From: Mauremys mutica
Lineage: Eukaryota > Chordata > Testudines > Geoemydidae
Direction: 5' to 3'
DNA length: 64,000 nt
Assembly (NCBI RefSeq): GCF_020497125.1
Contig: NC_059080.1
Location: 45,821,563 to 45,885,562 of the forward strand
Positions 1-10,654 of the stretch are shown piece after piece; the first letter of the stretch is position 1, and every line of letters begins with the position of its first letter. The translations under genes and the position numbers were made by a program. The notes beneath the pieces are model-generated. The model saw only the letters and a program-made list of their open reading frames with translations, ran no database searches and had not been told where the DNA came from.

Positions 1-543
1 ATATCCTAATGTGTACATTGCCACTCGTATTCTACTGACAATTCCTGTAACAGTAGCATCAAGAGAACAGAGTTTCTCAAAACTAAAGCTCATTAAAAAC
101 TATCTCCGCTCTACAAGGAGTCAGGAACACTTGACTGGTCTTGCTATTCTTGCAGTCAAACAAGACATCACTTTGTCTTTGTCATACGATGACATTATTA
201 CTGATTTTGCAGCCAAAAAAGCCAGAAAGATTGCTTTTAATTAAAAACTAATCCTTGTTTCAATACCTCTTCATATAAATTTCCAATAAAATGTTGACAA
301 ATTAAAAAAATTATATTATTTGCATCATTCTGTCAAATCAGAATTTTTTCTATAGTGCTACTTTTTAGTGCTAGTCCATCAGCATGACAGTGCTTAATTA
401 ACGTAAACTGGTTTTAATAACATGCATGTGGCAAGTTTTCCAATACTGTAAGCTTATGTTTGTGTTGCTAAGAGCAAGACAGGCACAGGGGCACCAGTTT
501 AATAATCCTGCCTAGGGCACCATAAATCCTAAGGACGGCCCTG
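1..543 (+). mobile_element. 3' end of a hAT DNA transposon
   Basis: The element enters from outside the window. It contains a transposase C-terminus (11-244), an AT-rich 3' untranslated stretch (245-527) and a terminal inverted repeat at 528-543. That repeat reads CAGGGCCGTCCTTAGG on the minus strand, a typical hAT terminus. The 8 bases after it (CTTCCCTG) would be one copy of the target-site duplication, but the other copy is out of view. Confidence 0.8.
11..244 (+). pseudogene. hAT transposase C-terminal dimerisation domain (partial)
   Basis: An open frame of 77 residues reaches the natural stop codon at 242-244. It matches the C-terminal dimerisation (hATC) region of hAT transposases of the ZMYM1-like type. 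The visible hallmarks are a segment ending in FSKLKLIKNYLRS, an acidic/hydrophobic segment LAILAVKQDI and a terminal basic tail. In the family this region brings transposase monomers together for cut-and-paste transposition in the nucleus. The DDE catalytic core and BED zinc finger would lie upstream, outside the window, so activity cannot be judged. The normal end and the inverted repeat about 300 bases downstream show that this is the end of a transposon and not a domesticated host gene. The Met at 11 is only the first Met in view, not a real start. Confidence 0.8.
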
Positions 544-850
544 CTTCCCTGCTTTTTCTGGTCCCAGAGTTCAGTGTGGTTCTCTGTTCTCCATTCTGTA
601 TGCTAATGGAGATACCTCCCTGTCCCATCTTTCATGCAGATGAGTCTAGGGGAGTTGCCTTTGTTCTTGTCACCCTTGTCAGGAGGGGTCTAGGTGTGTC
701 TCCCAACACCCTTCACTGCTCTCTGCAAGTCTTTTCTCTGATTGGTTTTGGTTCAAGCAGAGACTGGGGGTACTGGGGGGTGTCTTTCATGAGTCAGACA
801 GGCTAGATACTGCACCGTAGTTCCCCAAGAACACAGAGCTGACTGGTATC
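544..850. other. Unassigned spacer
   Basis: This lies between the hAT terminus and the first LTR-like copy. I see no coding signal, tandem repeat or inverted repeat that I can name. Confidence 0.5.
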
Positions 851-2409
851 AGTAACCAGGGCTGGGTTCAATATCTAGGCGTTCCTTTCCATTGATACAA
901 CACAGAACTGGCTCAAGCCCCCACCAGTAACCTGTGAAATTTACACACCGCCCTGGGCACCTCAGAGAGGCAATACTTCCCCACTCGCAAGCACAGAGTC
1001 TGAGTGTAGAAAAAAAGCTTTTAATAAAAGGAGGGAAGTAACTCAGCGTTAATTTGGGAAAACACAACAAACAGGGTTCATAAACAAACCACGAGTAAAA
1101 GACCCACCACCAAGTAAGTTGGGCAGTGCCCTTTTCCTCTCAGGTTCTTAAGTCCAGCAACCCAAAGCTCCCTTTCACGCGCCCGACCCTTCTCTGTACT
1201 CCACTCACAGTTGCTGTCCTTGGTCAGTGCAGATGCAGAGTTCAGAGGTGCAGATGCAGAGTTCACTTGTAAAGCAGTACCTTACTTGCTCTGCTGCTCG
1301 GGCACTTGCTCGTTGCCCCTCTCTGCTGGCAACCCTGCTGGCCACTCACACCGGTTGCCTGCTCACCGCTCTCACTGCACCTCTCCACTAGCCACCCTGA
1401 TAGCCACTCGTCTACTGCCTTGCTGGATACTCCCCTCCTGCCTTGCTGGATGCCTGCTCACCACTCTCACTCTGCTTCTCTACCAGCTGTCCTGCTGGCT
1501 GCTCATCATGGCTCTCTGCTGTGACCACTACACATTAGTAAATTTCAGCTTTTTGCAGGCTGGGCAGAAATGCTGCCCCACTTCATGGGATTTCAGTTCT
1601 CAATGATTTTTAAGCTCTTAGCAGGTAGGGTGGAAACATACTCCTATCACAGCTGATTTCAGCTCTGATTGGGTACTTAACATAACAAAGAGGCTCCTAA
1701 AGAAGCCTATTTTGCTCTATTCTTTAAACAGTAGAAATAAACCAGTTGAAAGAGTCTGAGGCCTTGACTACACTGGCACTTTACAGTGCTGCAACTTTCT
1801 CGCTCAGGGGTGTGAAAAAACACCCCCCTGAGTGCAGCAAGTTACAGCGCTGTAAAGCGCCAGTGTAAACAGTGCCCCAGCGCTGGGAGCACGGCTCCTA
1901 GCGCTGTAAGCTAATCCCCTCGGGGAGGTGGAGTACCTGCAGCGCTGGGAGAGTGCTCTCCCAGTGCTGGCACTGCGACCACACTCACACTTCAAAGCGC
2001 TGCTGCGGGAGCGCTTTGGAGTTTCAAGTGTAGCCAAGCTTTACTCATATACCGCCCCCCTTAGAATACTCATGTTCTTTCCCCGTCACAGTCTGCTGAC
2101 ATCCGAGCCCCTGCTTAATGAGGTTCTTTCAACTGAGGGAGGCCCCCCTCATTTGGGACAGGTTAAGCACAGTCCTGCTTTCCTGTATTCCTACAATAAT
2201 TGCAACATTGGTAACCATATTTCACTACCCCTGCATTCAGTACTAAGGTCATTTGTACCCAACACCAGTTATAGTTGATCCTTTGATACAGCTATAAATG
2301 ATGAATATGTAAACAAAGCAGGAGCAAACTCTATTTACATAAACACACCCATAGTCTCTTCCCCTCCCAGCTAGCTGTCAGGGAAGCATTCATTCAGACC
2401 CTGCTTACA
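851..2409. repeat. LTR-like repeat family 'TGTAACCC', copy 1
   Basis: This is the first of three related copies (others at 2812-21731 and 49770-51103). Shared landmarks are the 'caagcccccacc..agtaacctg' block, 'cctcagagaggcaatacttcc', a polyadenylation-like AATAAA, a CT-rich variable centre, 'gggacaggttaagcacag' and the end CTGCTTACA. Copies 2 and 3 start TGTAACCC and end in ACA with 4-bp duplications, as expected of an LTR. Here the 5' end is degraded; TATC precedes and TATA follows, which could be a mutated 4-bp duplication. The centre (about 1300-1510) is a degenerate repeat of CTGCTGG/CCACTC words. A Harbinger MITE interrupts it at 1760-2040. Confidence 0.65.
1760..2040. mobile_element. 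Harbinger-type MITE
   Basis: This is a non-coding insertion in LTR copy 1. The left end reads GGCCTTGACTACACTGG and the right end, on the minus strand, AGCTTGGCTACACTTGAAA, so the ends are inverted repeats with the TCTACAC-like core of PIF/Harbinger elements. The interior is rich in GCGCT/AGCGC words and has a near-perfect internal hairpin at 1803-1831. A related, longer element lies at 23659-24485. Confidence 0.65.
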
Positions 2410-2811
2410 TATATGGTTGAAAATAGCTGCTTAGGGTCTGATCCTGCAACTCTGTCCCCAGTTAAGATAAGGCCCCCGGGATGCAAGCACACCATTTGAT
2501 CACATCTGCTGGCAGTGCTATCGAAAGAACAACTGGCACCTCATCCCTTGGTAAATATTGTGGTGATAATGACAATGAACTGTGGCTGTTATATCACCTG
2601 AATGCCAGCTGTTTGTGACATGCTCACTTCTACACACATACCAGATATTTTCATTGTCTATGCTCGAGCTATGTGGCTCCATGTGCCAGCCAATTATCCA
2701 GATGTCATTAGGGACAGAGAAGCCACCATTTATCCACACACACACCTCCGAGAGCGTGAAATGATAACACTTCCATGAGAATACCCCAGGGCAGAGTGGT
2801 GACAAAAACTG
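2410..2811. other. Unassigned spacer between two LTR-like copies
   Basis: There is no similarity to the other repeats of the window. Short open frames of 50-100 codons exist on both strands, but I recognise no protein family in them. The last four bases (ACTG, 2808-2811) are one copy of the duplication flanking LTR copy 2. Confidence 0.5.
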
Positions 2812-3169
2812 TGTAACCCTTCTGCCAGGGCCAGGTTTCAATATCTAGGGTTCCTTTTCAACAATAGAAGACAGAACCAGCTTGAGCCCCCACCCAGTAA
2901 CCTGGGAAAATTACACACCACCCCTGGGTGCCTCAGAGAGGCAATACTTCCCTACTCGCAAGCAGAGTCTGAGTGTAGAAAAGAAACTTTTACTGGGAGG
3001 AGGGAAGTCACTCGACATTAATTAGGGAAAATACCACAAGAAGGATTCATAAACATAAAACTGTGAGCAGGAAACCCACCCCAGAGTGCATGGGGCAGAG
3101 TCTTCTGCCTCATGTTCTTGAGTTCTACAGCCAAAAGTTCTTTTCTTGCCCCCCTCTGCTCCCTCACCC

Positions 3170-3724
3170 ATAGGCGGCAGGTATAATAGGCCAGGGAAGG
3201 CTTAGCCTTCCCTGGCATGGCTGCCCACCTGCCTCCGGACACCTGGGCTGCAGTGGCCCCGCCCCATCCCTTCCCCAAAGCCCCCATCGCCTGCTGCTGC
3301 TTCTGCTGCCTGCTTGCCAGGTCTCCTTCACTCCATGCCTCCTCTGGTGGTTCCCGCTGCTTGCAAAGTCCCTCCTCCTTGGGGACGGAGGAGTGAGGAG
3401 GGATGTGGAGAGTCAGTGGCGGGCATGGGAGTGAGGTGGCTCGGCTGGGAGGTCCAGCGCTCGAGGGGCAGGCCTGGTGCTCAGCGGGGGCATGGTGGCA
3501 GCTCAGCCCAACACTGGGGCCAGCCCGATGCCCAGGGGAAGCAGTAGAGGGGCCAGTGGCTCGGCCCTGTGTGGTTGGGGTGGGCGGGCCGGGACTCCAC
3601 TGGTTGCGGGGGGGCCCTCAGAGCTTTTCCTGTTGGGCGGGGTTGGGGCTGCGGGGGGTGGGGCCTTGGGCATAAGGGGCAGGGACGGCAGGCTATCCTC
3701 CCCAAAGTGGGATTTTACCCACCA
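3170..3724. repeat. GC-rich insertion inside LTR copy 2
   Basis: Copies 1 and 3 lack this 0.55-kb segment. It is flanked by the near-repeats CCTCACCCATA and CCTCACCATA, which look like a target duplication. Several overlapping frames stay open only because stop codons are rare in G-rich sequence; I do not call them genes. A related 'gcagggaaggct' start is seen near 43715. Confidence 0.45.
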
Positions 3725-4343
3725 CCCGTGCCCTCACCATACCCCACTCACAGTGGCTGTCCTTGTTCAGTGAGGTCCCAAAGTTCAGAGGTGCATCTTT
3801 GTGAGTTCACCTCCCACCGGGACAAGAAGGCACATTGTTTGCTCTGCCATCTGAGCATTTGCTCTGCCTGGTCGCCTCACCAGCTGTGGCTCTTCCCTGC
3901 TGGCCACCCTGCCAGCCACTCATTCTGCTCCTGCCAGACAAGTGTCAGTTACCTTCTGCTGCCACCTGACTGTCTGGTGTGACCTCTGCACATCAGGGTA
4001 TGTCTACACTACGGGATTATTCCGGTTTTACAGAAACTGTTTTTTTAAAACAGATTGTATAAAGTCAAGTGCATGCGGCCACACTAAGCACATTAATTCG
4101 GTGGTGTGCGTCCATGTACCGAGGCTAGTGTTGATTTCCGGAGCGTTGCACTGTGGGTAGCTATCCCATAGTTCCCGCAGTCTCCCCCGCCCATTGGAAT
4201 TCTGGGTTGAGATCCCAGTGCCTGATGGGGCAAAAAACATTGTCGCGGGTGGTTCTGGGTACAGCCTCACTCCTCCCTCCATGCAAGTAGCAGACAACCG
4301 TTTTGCGCCTTTTTTCCTGGGTGAACTGTGCAGACGCCATAGC

Positions 4344-5629
4344 ATGGCAAGCATGGACCCTGCTCAGCTCAAGACAGCAATCATGGACATTGTAAACACC
4401 TCACCCATTCTCGTGCAGTCTATGCTGAACCAGGACTTGCAATACCAGGCGAGGAGGAGGCGGCTACAGCAGTGCGGCGATGAGAGTGATGAGGATATGG
4501 ACACAGAATTCTCTCAAACCGCGGGCCCCTGCGCTTTGGAGATCATGCTGGTAATGGGGCAGGTTCTAGCCATGGCACGCCGATTTTGGGCCCGGGAAAC
4601 AAGCACAGACTGGTGGGACCGCATAGTGTTGCAGGTGTGGGACGATTCCCAGTGGCTGCGAAACTTTCGCATGCGTAAGGGCACTTTCATGGAACTTTGT
4701 GACTTGCTTTCCCCTTCCCTGAAACACCAGAATACCAAGATGAGAGCAGCCCTCACAGTTGAGAAGCGAGTGGCGATAGCCCTGTGGAAGCTTGCAACGC
4801 CAGACAGCTACTGGTCAGTCGGGAATCAATTTGGAGTGGGCAAATCTACTCTGGGGGCTGCTGTGATGCAAGTAGCCAAAGCAATCATTGAGCTGCTGCT
4901 ACGAAAGGTTATGACTCTGGGATATGTGCAGGTCATAGTGGATGGCTTTGCTGCAATGGGATTCCCTAACTATGGTGGGGTGATAGATGGAACCCATATC
5001 CCTATCTTGGCATTGGAGCACCAGGGCACCCAGTACATAAACCGAAAGGGGTACTTTTCCATGGTGCTGCAAGCACTGGTGGATCACAAGGGACGTTTCA
5101 CCAACATCCACATGGGATGGCCGGGAAGGGTTCATGACGCTTGGGTCTTCAGGAACACTACTCTGTTTAAACGGCTGCAGCAAGGGACCAGAAATTAACA
5201 GTTGAAGATGTTGAAATGCCTGTAGTTATCTTGGGGGACCCAGCCTACCCCTTGATGCCATGGCTCATGAAGCCATACACAGACAGCCTGGACAGTAGTC
5301 AGGAGTTGTTTAACTACAGGCTGAGCAAGTGCAGAATGGTGGTAGAATGTGCATTTGGCCGTTTAAAGGTGTGCTGGCGCACATTACTGACTCACTGAGA
5401 CCTCAGCCAAACTAATGTCCCCTTTGTTATTGATGCTTGCTGTGTGCTCCACAATCTTTGTGAGAGTAAGAGGGAGACCTTTATGGTGGGGTGGGAGGCT
5501 GAGGCAAATCACCTGGCCGCTGATTACACACAGCCAGACACCAGGGCGATTAGAAGAGCACACCAGGAAGTGGCACGCATCAGAGAGGCTTTGAAAACCA
5601 GTTTAATCACGGGCCAGGGTACGGTGTGA
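4344..5629 (+). pseudogene. HARBI1-like (PIF/Harbinger) transposase, DDE nuclease, decayed
   Basis: This is the DDE_Tnp_4-type nuclease that excises and inserts Harbinger elements. I take the Met at 4344 as the start; upstream Mets in the same frame are non-conserved leader. In order come an acidic N-terminus, a helix-turn-helix-like stretch (VAIALWKLATPDSYWSVGNQ, about 4770-4830), the first catalytic Asp in GVIDGTHIPI (about 4980), the second in GRVHDAWVFR (about 5130), and the last acidic residue in RMVVECAFGRLK (about 5335-5370). Reading runs to 5198, where a small deletion near 5178 shifts the frame. It continues from about 5180 in another frame, meets an in-frame TGA at 5396-5398 and runs on to the stop after 5629. 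One frameshift and one nonsense codon make it inactive. It converges on the Myb-like gene ending at 5878. Host HARBI1 is excluded by the flanking inverted repeats. Confidence 0.85.
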
Positions 5630-5877
5630 CTGTTGTGTTTGTTTCTCCTTGATGAACCCCCCACCCCCACATGATTGACTCATTCCCTGTAAGCCACCTC
5701 CCCACCCCCACCCCTTCGATTACCGCTTGCTTCCTAAGGAAATAAAGTCACTCTCGTTTAAAAATCATGTATTCTTTATTAATTAATTATAAAAAGAGGG
5801 AGAGAACTGACAAGGTAGCCTGGGGGTGGGGGGTTGGGAGGAGGATAGGAGGGAAGGAAAAGGCCACTAAAAGAAAT

Positions 5878-6395
5878 TCAAAATAATGACAGCCTTTTGG
5901 TTGGGTTGTCCACTGGGGTGGAATGGGCGGGTGCACGGAGCCTCCCCACACACGTTCTTAGTTGTCTGGTGGGTGAGGAGGCTAAGGAACATGGTGAGAG
6001 GGGACGATGGTTATATAGGGGCTGCAGCGGCACTCTGTGATCCTGCTGATGTTCCTGAAGCTCCACCAGATGCCGGAGCATGTCCGTTTGATCATGCAGC
6101 AGCCCCAGAGTTGCATCCCGACACCTCAAATCTTCCTGCCACCACCTCTCATCTCTGGCATCTCTGCTCTCCTCACGTTCGTCCCTCCTATCCTCACGTT
6201 GGTCCCTCCTATCCTCACGGTCACTGGCATCTTTCCTGTACTTTGATACCACGTCCTTCCACTCATTCAGATGAGCTCTTTCATTGCGAGTCTCTTCCAT
6301 GATTTCCGAGAACATTTCATCCCGCGTCTTTTTTTTCCGCCACCTTATCTGAGCTAGCCTTCGGGACGGAGGAGGGAGACTTGAAAAATTTGCAG
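5878..6395 (-). pseudogene. Myb/SANT-like Harbinger partner gene, exon 2
   Basis: The last exon of the transposon's second gene runs from a splice acceptor at about 6396-6400 (CTCCTGCAG on the minus strand) to a stop at 5878. It encodes a basic linker, then an extended charged helix made of repeated RRD/RED units (about 6165-6215, coded by imperfect 21-base repeats), then a leucine-rich helix and a Pro-rich tail. The charged helix is a likely coiled coil for oligomerisation. Exon 1 lies more than 12 kb upstream at 18911-19450 because two proviruses occupy the intron. Function is inferred from the known two-gene organisation of PIF/Harbinger elements. Confidence 0.7.
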
Positions 6396-6463
6396 CTGCA
6401 GGAGGGAGGGAAAAAAGGGACAGAAGTATTTAAAAAGATACATTTTACAGAACAATGATTATA

Positions 6464-6469
6464 CTCTTT
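6464..6469. repeat. Target-site duplication of ERV-D (left)
   Basis: CTCTTT at 6464-6469 is repeated at 10967-10972, directly flanking the LTR pair. Six-base duplications are typical of alpha- and betaretroviral (class II) integrases. Confidence 0.85.
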
Positions 6470-6761
6470 TGTTGCAGCGCAGGCGTGCGTGAACAAAGCT
6501 CAACAATCAATATGATTGAAAGCAAAGTCATTTATTTCTTTCCAGCATGCTCTTATATACAATTAAGGCCAAGCAATCAAGCAGTTGCTAATTGGTTAAC
6601 AAGGTACACACAGGCACAACTGTAACTTCATTGGGTAATTGCCAATCTGTCCCACTTTCTAATTTATTATCCTATTTACTGCCTACCAGCAGATAAGAAG
6701 TAGCCTCAACCTTGAAACTTGCATGTCAGTTTCTCACACTCTCATGCACAACAATTCCACA
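6470..6761 (-). repeat. ERV-D 3' LTR
   Basis: On the minus strand it starts TGTGGAATTG and ends CTGCAACA. A TATATAAG promoter-like box is at 6552-6559 and an AATAAA signal at 6531-6536, both in the order expected for U3-R. The partner is at 10675-10966. Confidence 0.85.
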
Positions 6762-6776
6762 CCTCCCCCATTTTCT
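6762..6776 (-). other. ERV-D polypurine tract
   Basis: On the minus strand AAAATGGGGGAGG immediately precedes the 3' LTR, the position used to prime plus-strand DNA synthesis. It fixes the transcriptional direction of the provirus as minus. Confidence 0.75.
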
Positions 6777-6899
6777 CATAATAAAAAAGGGAAGGCACAG
6801 CAAAACATTCCCAGCTCATAGCATCACATTACTACAATCTATTACACAGCAAAACTAAAAGCAAATTTAAACACCAGCTGCCTAACTAAACCGTAACAA

Positions 6900-8640
6900 T
6901 ATCTTCCGCAGTGCCCTACTTTTACCTATACATTCCTCCTCCAGGTAACGCAAGTGGCCCAAAGGGCCAGGAGGGTTCCACCAAGGTGCAAACACCCACA
7001 AAGCAGGTTTTCAATAAGGGCTTCCACTGCAGCAACATGGGGCAAGCAAAAGGCCGTAGTATTTATGGCACTCTGCGCCAAAATCAGCCAGGGCCGGACC
7101 CACTTCGCCGGAATCCACCTGGAACCTTGAAAACAATCTCAGCTAGGCCACCTGGCATTTGTCTCGCTCTGGCATAACAACTTTATCTCATCCCTCTGTT
7201 CTTGTAACCACGCTGCTGTAATTTTCCACCAAGGCAGCATAGGGAAGATGCAACCGGACATCTCCCCCCTATTCTTAAACACACAAAAAAATTAAAAACA
7301 TCCAATAAACGACACCAAACTTTAGCAAAAGGTGTGCAAAACAAAACCAAAAACAAATAATCTATCTTATGCTATAGGGCTCACCTGTAACCATGCAATT
7401 CTCAACCAAACAAAACAAACATAAAACAACAAAAATAAAACAAATAAATAATATAAATTCTGCAGGATTCCCCCATACTCTATTGCACACCAAATTGTGA
7501 CAAAATTTCTATTACCAATCCATCCCTCATGTGTCAGGTGATCAAACTGACACTGAGGGGGGGGGGTTCACAGCAGAAAACACAACATAAACCACATAAA
7601 CATCTCGACAACACCACAACAATTCTGGCCAGAAAACACGTCACAAACAAACACAAGACATAAAACATAAATGTAAACTCTATAAATAAATGCATGGTAC
7701 ATTAAATGCTATGCAGCTAACACCAATTTTCTTTAATATCTAAAAAACAAAAACAAAACTACTCCTACTGGGCAAACAATCATTACATACAATATACAAA
7801 TACCCTTATTACTACCAGGCAAAAAAAAGAAAAATTACATCATCAATAAAATCATTACAATAATACAATTGCTTCCTAGCTTACCTCTAAAATCCAAAGC
7901 TAATCACAGCTTAAAATTTCTTACTATCAGCTTCTGCTTTTAAACACTAAAAAAAAAACATCACCACTTATATGCCCATAAAACCTAATACAATCTCAAT
8001 TACATAGCAGTATATACAATCTTCAGCTAATGCAACAAAATTATTCATAGCCAAACAATTACAAACTAATTTCTTTGCCTAAATTTATTTACAAACATTT
8101 CAAAAACACCAAAAACTTTTCTCTTAGCATCTTTACAAAATCCAAACGCTATTCCCTCTAGCAACCATGGAGTTAACTTTGTACTCTCCTTAAAAATTAC
8201 TAGCTTGTCTTCCAACAGCCACCTTTCTCAACTTAAATCACCATTCCAAGTATCCCCCTGAATATTTGAAATTCCCAAGCTTTTGTCTGTAGCCTGGCCG
8301 CCTGGGCCCGATCCTTTTTTCCTTCCTGCTAAACCGTTCCTTTCATGAATACCAACTTATCCCACTATCAATTTAGCTAGGAGGGTGTACTTCTTAACTA
8401 GCCCCCACCCTTCTAGTCTCTACTGCGAGCAATTATCTGTATTTTCCCACCGTGGGGGCTACATTCTCATGCATACAACTTTAATTACAACATCTGCAAT
8501 CAGCCTATCTATTTTAAATATAGGCTACATCTAGTATCAAGCAATCTACAACAACGAATAATCAGCACATAACACAAAATTAACAAAAATCTAATAAGGC
8601 TAACAAAAGCACTTTACATAAAGGTACTTTGGGTCACATA
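6900..8640 (-). other. AT-rich non-coding cassette of ERV-D, shared in rearranged order with ERV-A and ERV-B
   Basis: No long open frame exists on either strand. By eye, 7370-7560 matches 31350-31560 of ERV-B, 7610-7820 matches 30000-30240, 7990-8290 matches 30430-30790, and 8290-8460 matches 30770-30910. All are in the same orientation, but the first block is moved relative to the others. Runs of G at 7557-7567 and A-rich tracts are present. The shared blocks contain landmarks such as 'ccatccctcatgtgtcagg', 'cctgggcccgatcctttt' and 'ttatttacaaacatttc'. What the cassette does is unknown; packaging or other cis functions are possible. Confidence 0.7.
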
Positions 8641-9150
8641 AATTCAAAGCCATTCTCCCAAATTACCTACATTTATGCCTAAATAACCCACAATTCCCCC
8701 CTTGAGAATACTCAACAAACCCTTTGGCTGAGTTTTCTCAAACTTAAAAAACAACAAACAATTAAACTCTAGAAAGCTGGGGTAATTAGTTCCACAATCA
8801 TCCTCCCCATAAACCCAGCAGGGGTTCGGTATGTGAGAGCCCTCACCCCCCAACCCAACCGGTCCACATGCTGGGGTTAGTAATGGGGGGGGGGTAATAC
8901 CATTTACAATCCAATTGGGGGGGGGCAATACATGCTAAAATTTTTATCCAAAACACAGGGCGCAGCCTGTAGAATAAATCCCAAAATCCAATTAATACCA
9001 CATTTTTCAGCAGGAGTCCCAAATTTCTTCCTGCCTGTGTACAATTCTTCGTTTCTTCACCAGGGTCAGTTCTCAATGTCCTTGACCGGGGCCAGAAAAG
9101 AATGAGCTGTCTCCAATTAGCTCATTCTGGTTCCTTTTCTTTCCCTGCTT
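8641..9150 (-). pseudogene. ERV-D env-like fragment
   Basis: On the minus strand, 9076-8880 encodes the same hydrophobic leader-like segment seen at the start of the env regions of ERV-A (about 16800-16990) and ERV-B (about 28060-28230). Its core is VLIGFW followed by FYRLRPVFWI. Sequence at 8775-8870 matches an interior part of ERV-B env near 27400-27500, so a large internal piece has been dropped. Frames are broken and G-run lengths vary. In full-length retroviruses env encodes the entry glycoprotein; here only scraps remain and no product is expected. Confidence 0.65.
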
Positions 9151-9175
9151 GGCTTTTTAAACTGTAAATCCTGTG

Positions 9176-10264
9176 TCAGAACACCCAGCTGTTGCTGCTC
9201 ATACCGGAGAAGCATAACGGTTTTCCCGGCACTGTCCCAGGCTCAGACCAGCCAGCGTAAGATGCCTTCTCCGGGCTTCTGCCAAAACAACTTACTTGCT
9301 TGTAGGTCCGAACGACCTCCGGGGCCACGGCACGAGCCTCTGCCTGCGCCATGCACTCCAAAGTTTTCCCGTCCAGGGCTCGCTTGCAGCGGAGCACCTC
9401 CTCACGTGCCTCTGCCTGCTCACGAGCCTCTGCCTGTGCCATGCACTCCAAAGCTTTCTCGTCCAGGGCTCGCTTCCAGCGGAGCACCTCCTCACGAGCC
9501 TCTGCCTGCTCCCCCTCTTTCCACAATGATCCAGCTGGAAGACCTTGCATTTGATTTAACTTCTTATAAATGGCCTGCAGCTGTTGACCCTGGCGCTCCA
9601 TTTTCTTATAAAAGACATTAAACTGGGTAAACTGAATAGGCGTAGTCAAATTGGGATAGACCTGTGATGGCACGTGTCTCACCCGAGCCTCCTTTATTTC
9701 CCCGCATTCGTGACACCCCCAGGTCCTGTGGACACGGCATGGCTTGGGAGGGGGTGCATACGGCAAAGCTGTTTTCATAGGCTCGGGCGTATTGGAGGGT
9801 AGTGGAACCATAACAGGGGCAACATTATCCAGGTCGGAAGCCAAAGGTATCACCGTGTCCTTGCCACCGAAAAACTCCCTGGCTCCAACCGACAACACAG
9901 AAGGCATTTCGGGCGTTGGGCGGAAAAGCTTAAAAAGGGCCGCCTGCACTCCTGCCTCGGCCACGAGAGTTTTTACTATCTTCTTTGTCTTATTCCATAC
10001 TGGACTCAGGGAAAAGGCTTCCTTATCGCCCTGAGCCACCGACTTCCAAAGCTTGGAGCCTAACCGCTCCCACACAGTTTTATTAAAAATTGTACTCGGC
10101 TTAACAAAAGGTTCCCTTCTCTGTCCCCACCGCAGCAGGCGGGATAACATATCAAAGGGGAGCCTTTCTCCCTGCTGCTTCATAATGTGCAATAAAGGCT
10201 TCTGTGTTATCTTTTCTTCAGCTGATACAGCGGCACTCACGTTAGCTGCTCTGCCCTTCTCCAC
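9176..10264 (-). CDS. ERV-D Gag matrix-like protein with internal duplication
   Basis: This is an open frame of 362 residues directly downstream of the leader, the gag position. Residues about 20-100 carry a pattern of conserved Leu, Trp and Gly (LLHIM, LSRLLRW, TVWERLGSKLW, PVWNKTKKIV) that resembles the matrix domain of betaretrovirus-like Gag. A Pro-rich linker (about 115-175), a CHEC cysteine pair (about 185) and a charged helical segment follow. Two 30-residue tandem repeats (coded by 9331-9420 and 9421-9510) lie at about 253-312. No capsid homology region, zinc knuckle or protease is visible, so it is a truncated or rebuilt Gag. The frame is open although the insertion is non-autonomous, which may reflect youth or selection. 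I see no canonical second-position Gly for myristoylation at the Met chosen. Confidence 0.6.
   Translation of the reverse strand: MEKGRAANVSAAVSAEEKITQKPLLHIMKQQGERLPFDMLSRLLRWGQRREPFVKPSTIFNKTVWERLGSKLWKSVAQGDKEAFSLSPVWNKTKKIVKTLVAEAGVQAALFKLFRPTPEMPSVLSVGAREFFGGKDTVIPLASDLDNVAPVMVPLPSNTPEPMKTALPYAPPPKPCRVHRTWGCHECGEIKEARVRHVPSQVYPNLTTPIQFTQFNVFYKKMERQGQQLQAIYKKLNQMQGLPAGSLWKEGEQAEAREEVLRWKRALDEKALECMAQAEAREQAEAREEVLRCKRALDGKTLECMAQAEARAVAPEVVRTYKQVSCFGRSPEKASYAGWSEPGTVPGKPLCFSGMSSNSWVF
9331..9510 (-). repeat. 90-base tandem duplication inside the ERV-D ORF
   Basis: Units 9331-9420 and 9421-9510 differ at about five positions and keep the frame, duplicating a 30-residue charged segment rich in Ala, Glu and Arg. 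Confidence 0.85.
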
Positions 10265-10296
10265 CGCGGCTTATAGCCGCTCTCCTCAGGGCTCAG

Positions 10297-10654
10297 GTGC
10301 GCCTCTCTTTTCGGACGCCCGGGGGCTTCTCCAGCACTCCCCGCCGCGGCTCCCAGCTGCCCGCCTCTGGGCTCAGGCTCCTGGCCGTTCGCCTCTGGGC
10401 TCAGGCTCCCGACACTATCATCACTCGATATGAGTCACGTCGGGGTCCGGGGGCTTCTCCAGCACTCCCCGCCGCGGCTCCCAGCCGCCCGCCTCTGGGC
10501 TCAGGCTCCTGGCCGTTCGCCTCTGGGCTCAGGCTCCCGACACTATCACGTCGGATAAGCACTCCCCGCCTCTGGGCTCAGGCTCCTGGCCGTTCGCCTC
10601 TGGGCTCAGGCTTCTCCGCCTGGGTCAGGCCACCGACACTTTCATTCGATACGA
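10297..10654 (-). repeat. ERV-D leader: tandem GC-rich duplications with PBS-like copies
   Basis: A 128-base unit (10321-10448) is repeated at 10449-10557 and again in truncated form to about 10620. Each unit ends in a degenerate copy of the primer-site region: GTCACGTCGGGGTCC at 10434-10448 and ATCACGTCGG at 10545-10554. Words such as 'cgcctctgggctcaggctc' recur at least five times. Confidence 0.8.

Noticed and set aside
3314..3982. Gly/Pro-rich frames of 70-137 codons
   Set aside because: They lie in the GC-rich insertion of an LTR and overlap in several frames; composition explains them.
4344..5629. Host HARBI1 or NAIF1/MSANTD orthologues
   Set aside because: Flanking Harbinger inverted repeats, stops and frameshifts show transposon copies.
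9262..9621. Plus-strand Cys/Pro-rich frames over the ERV-D ORF
   Set aside because: Antisense shadows of the 90-base duplicated minus-strand coding sequence.
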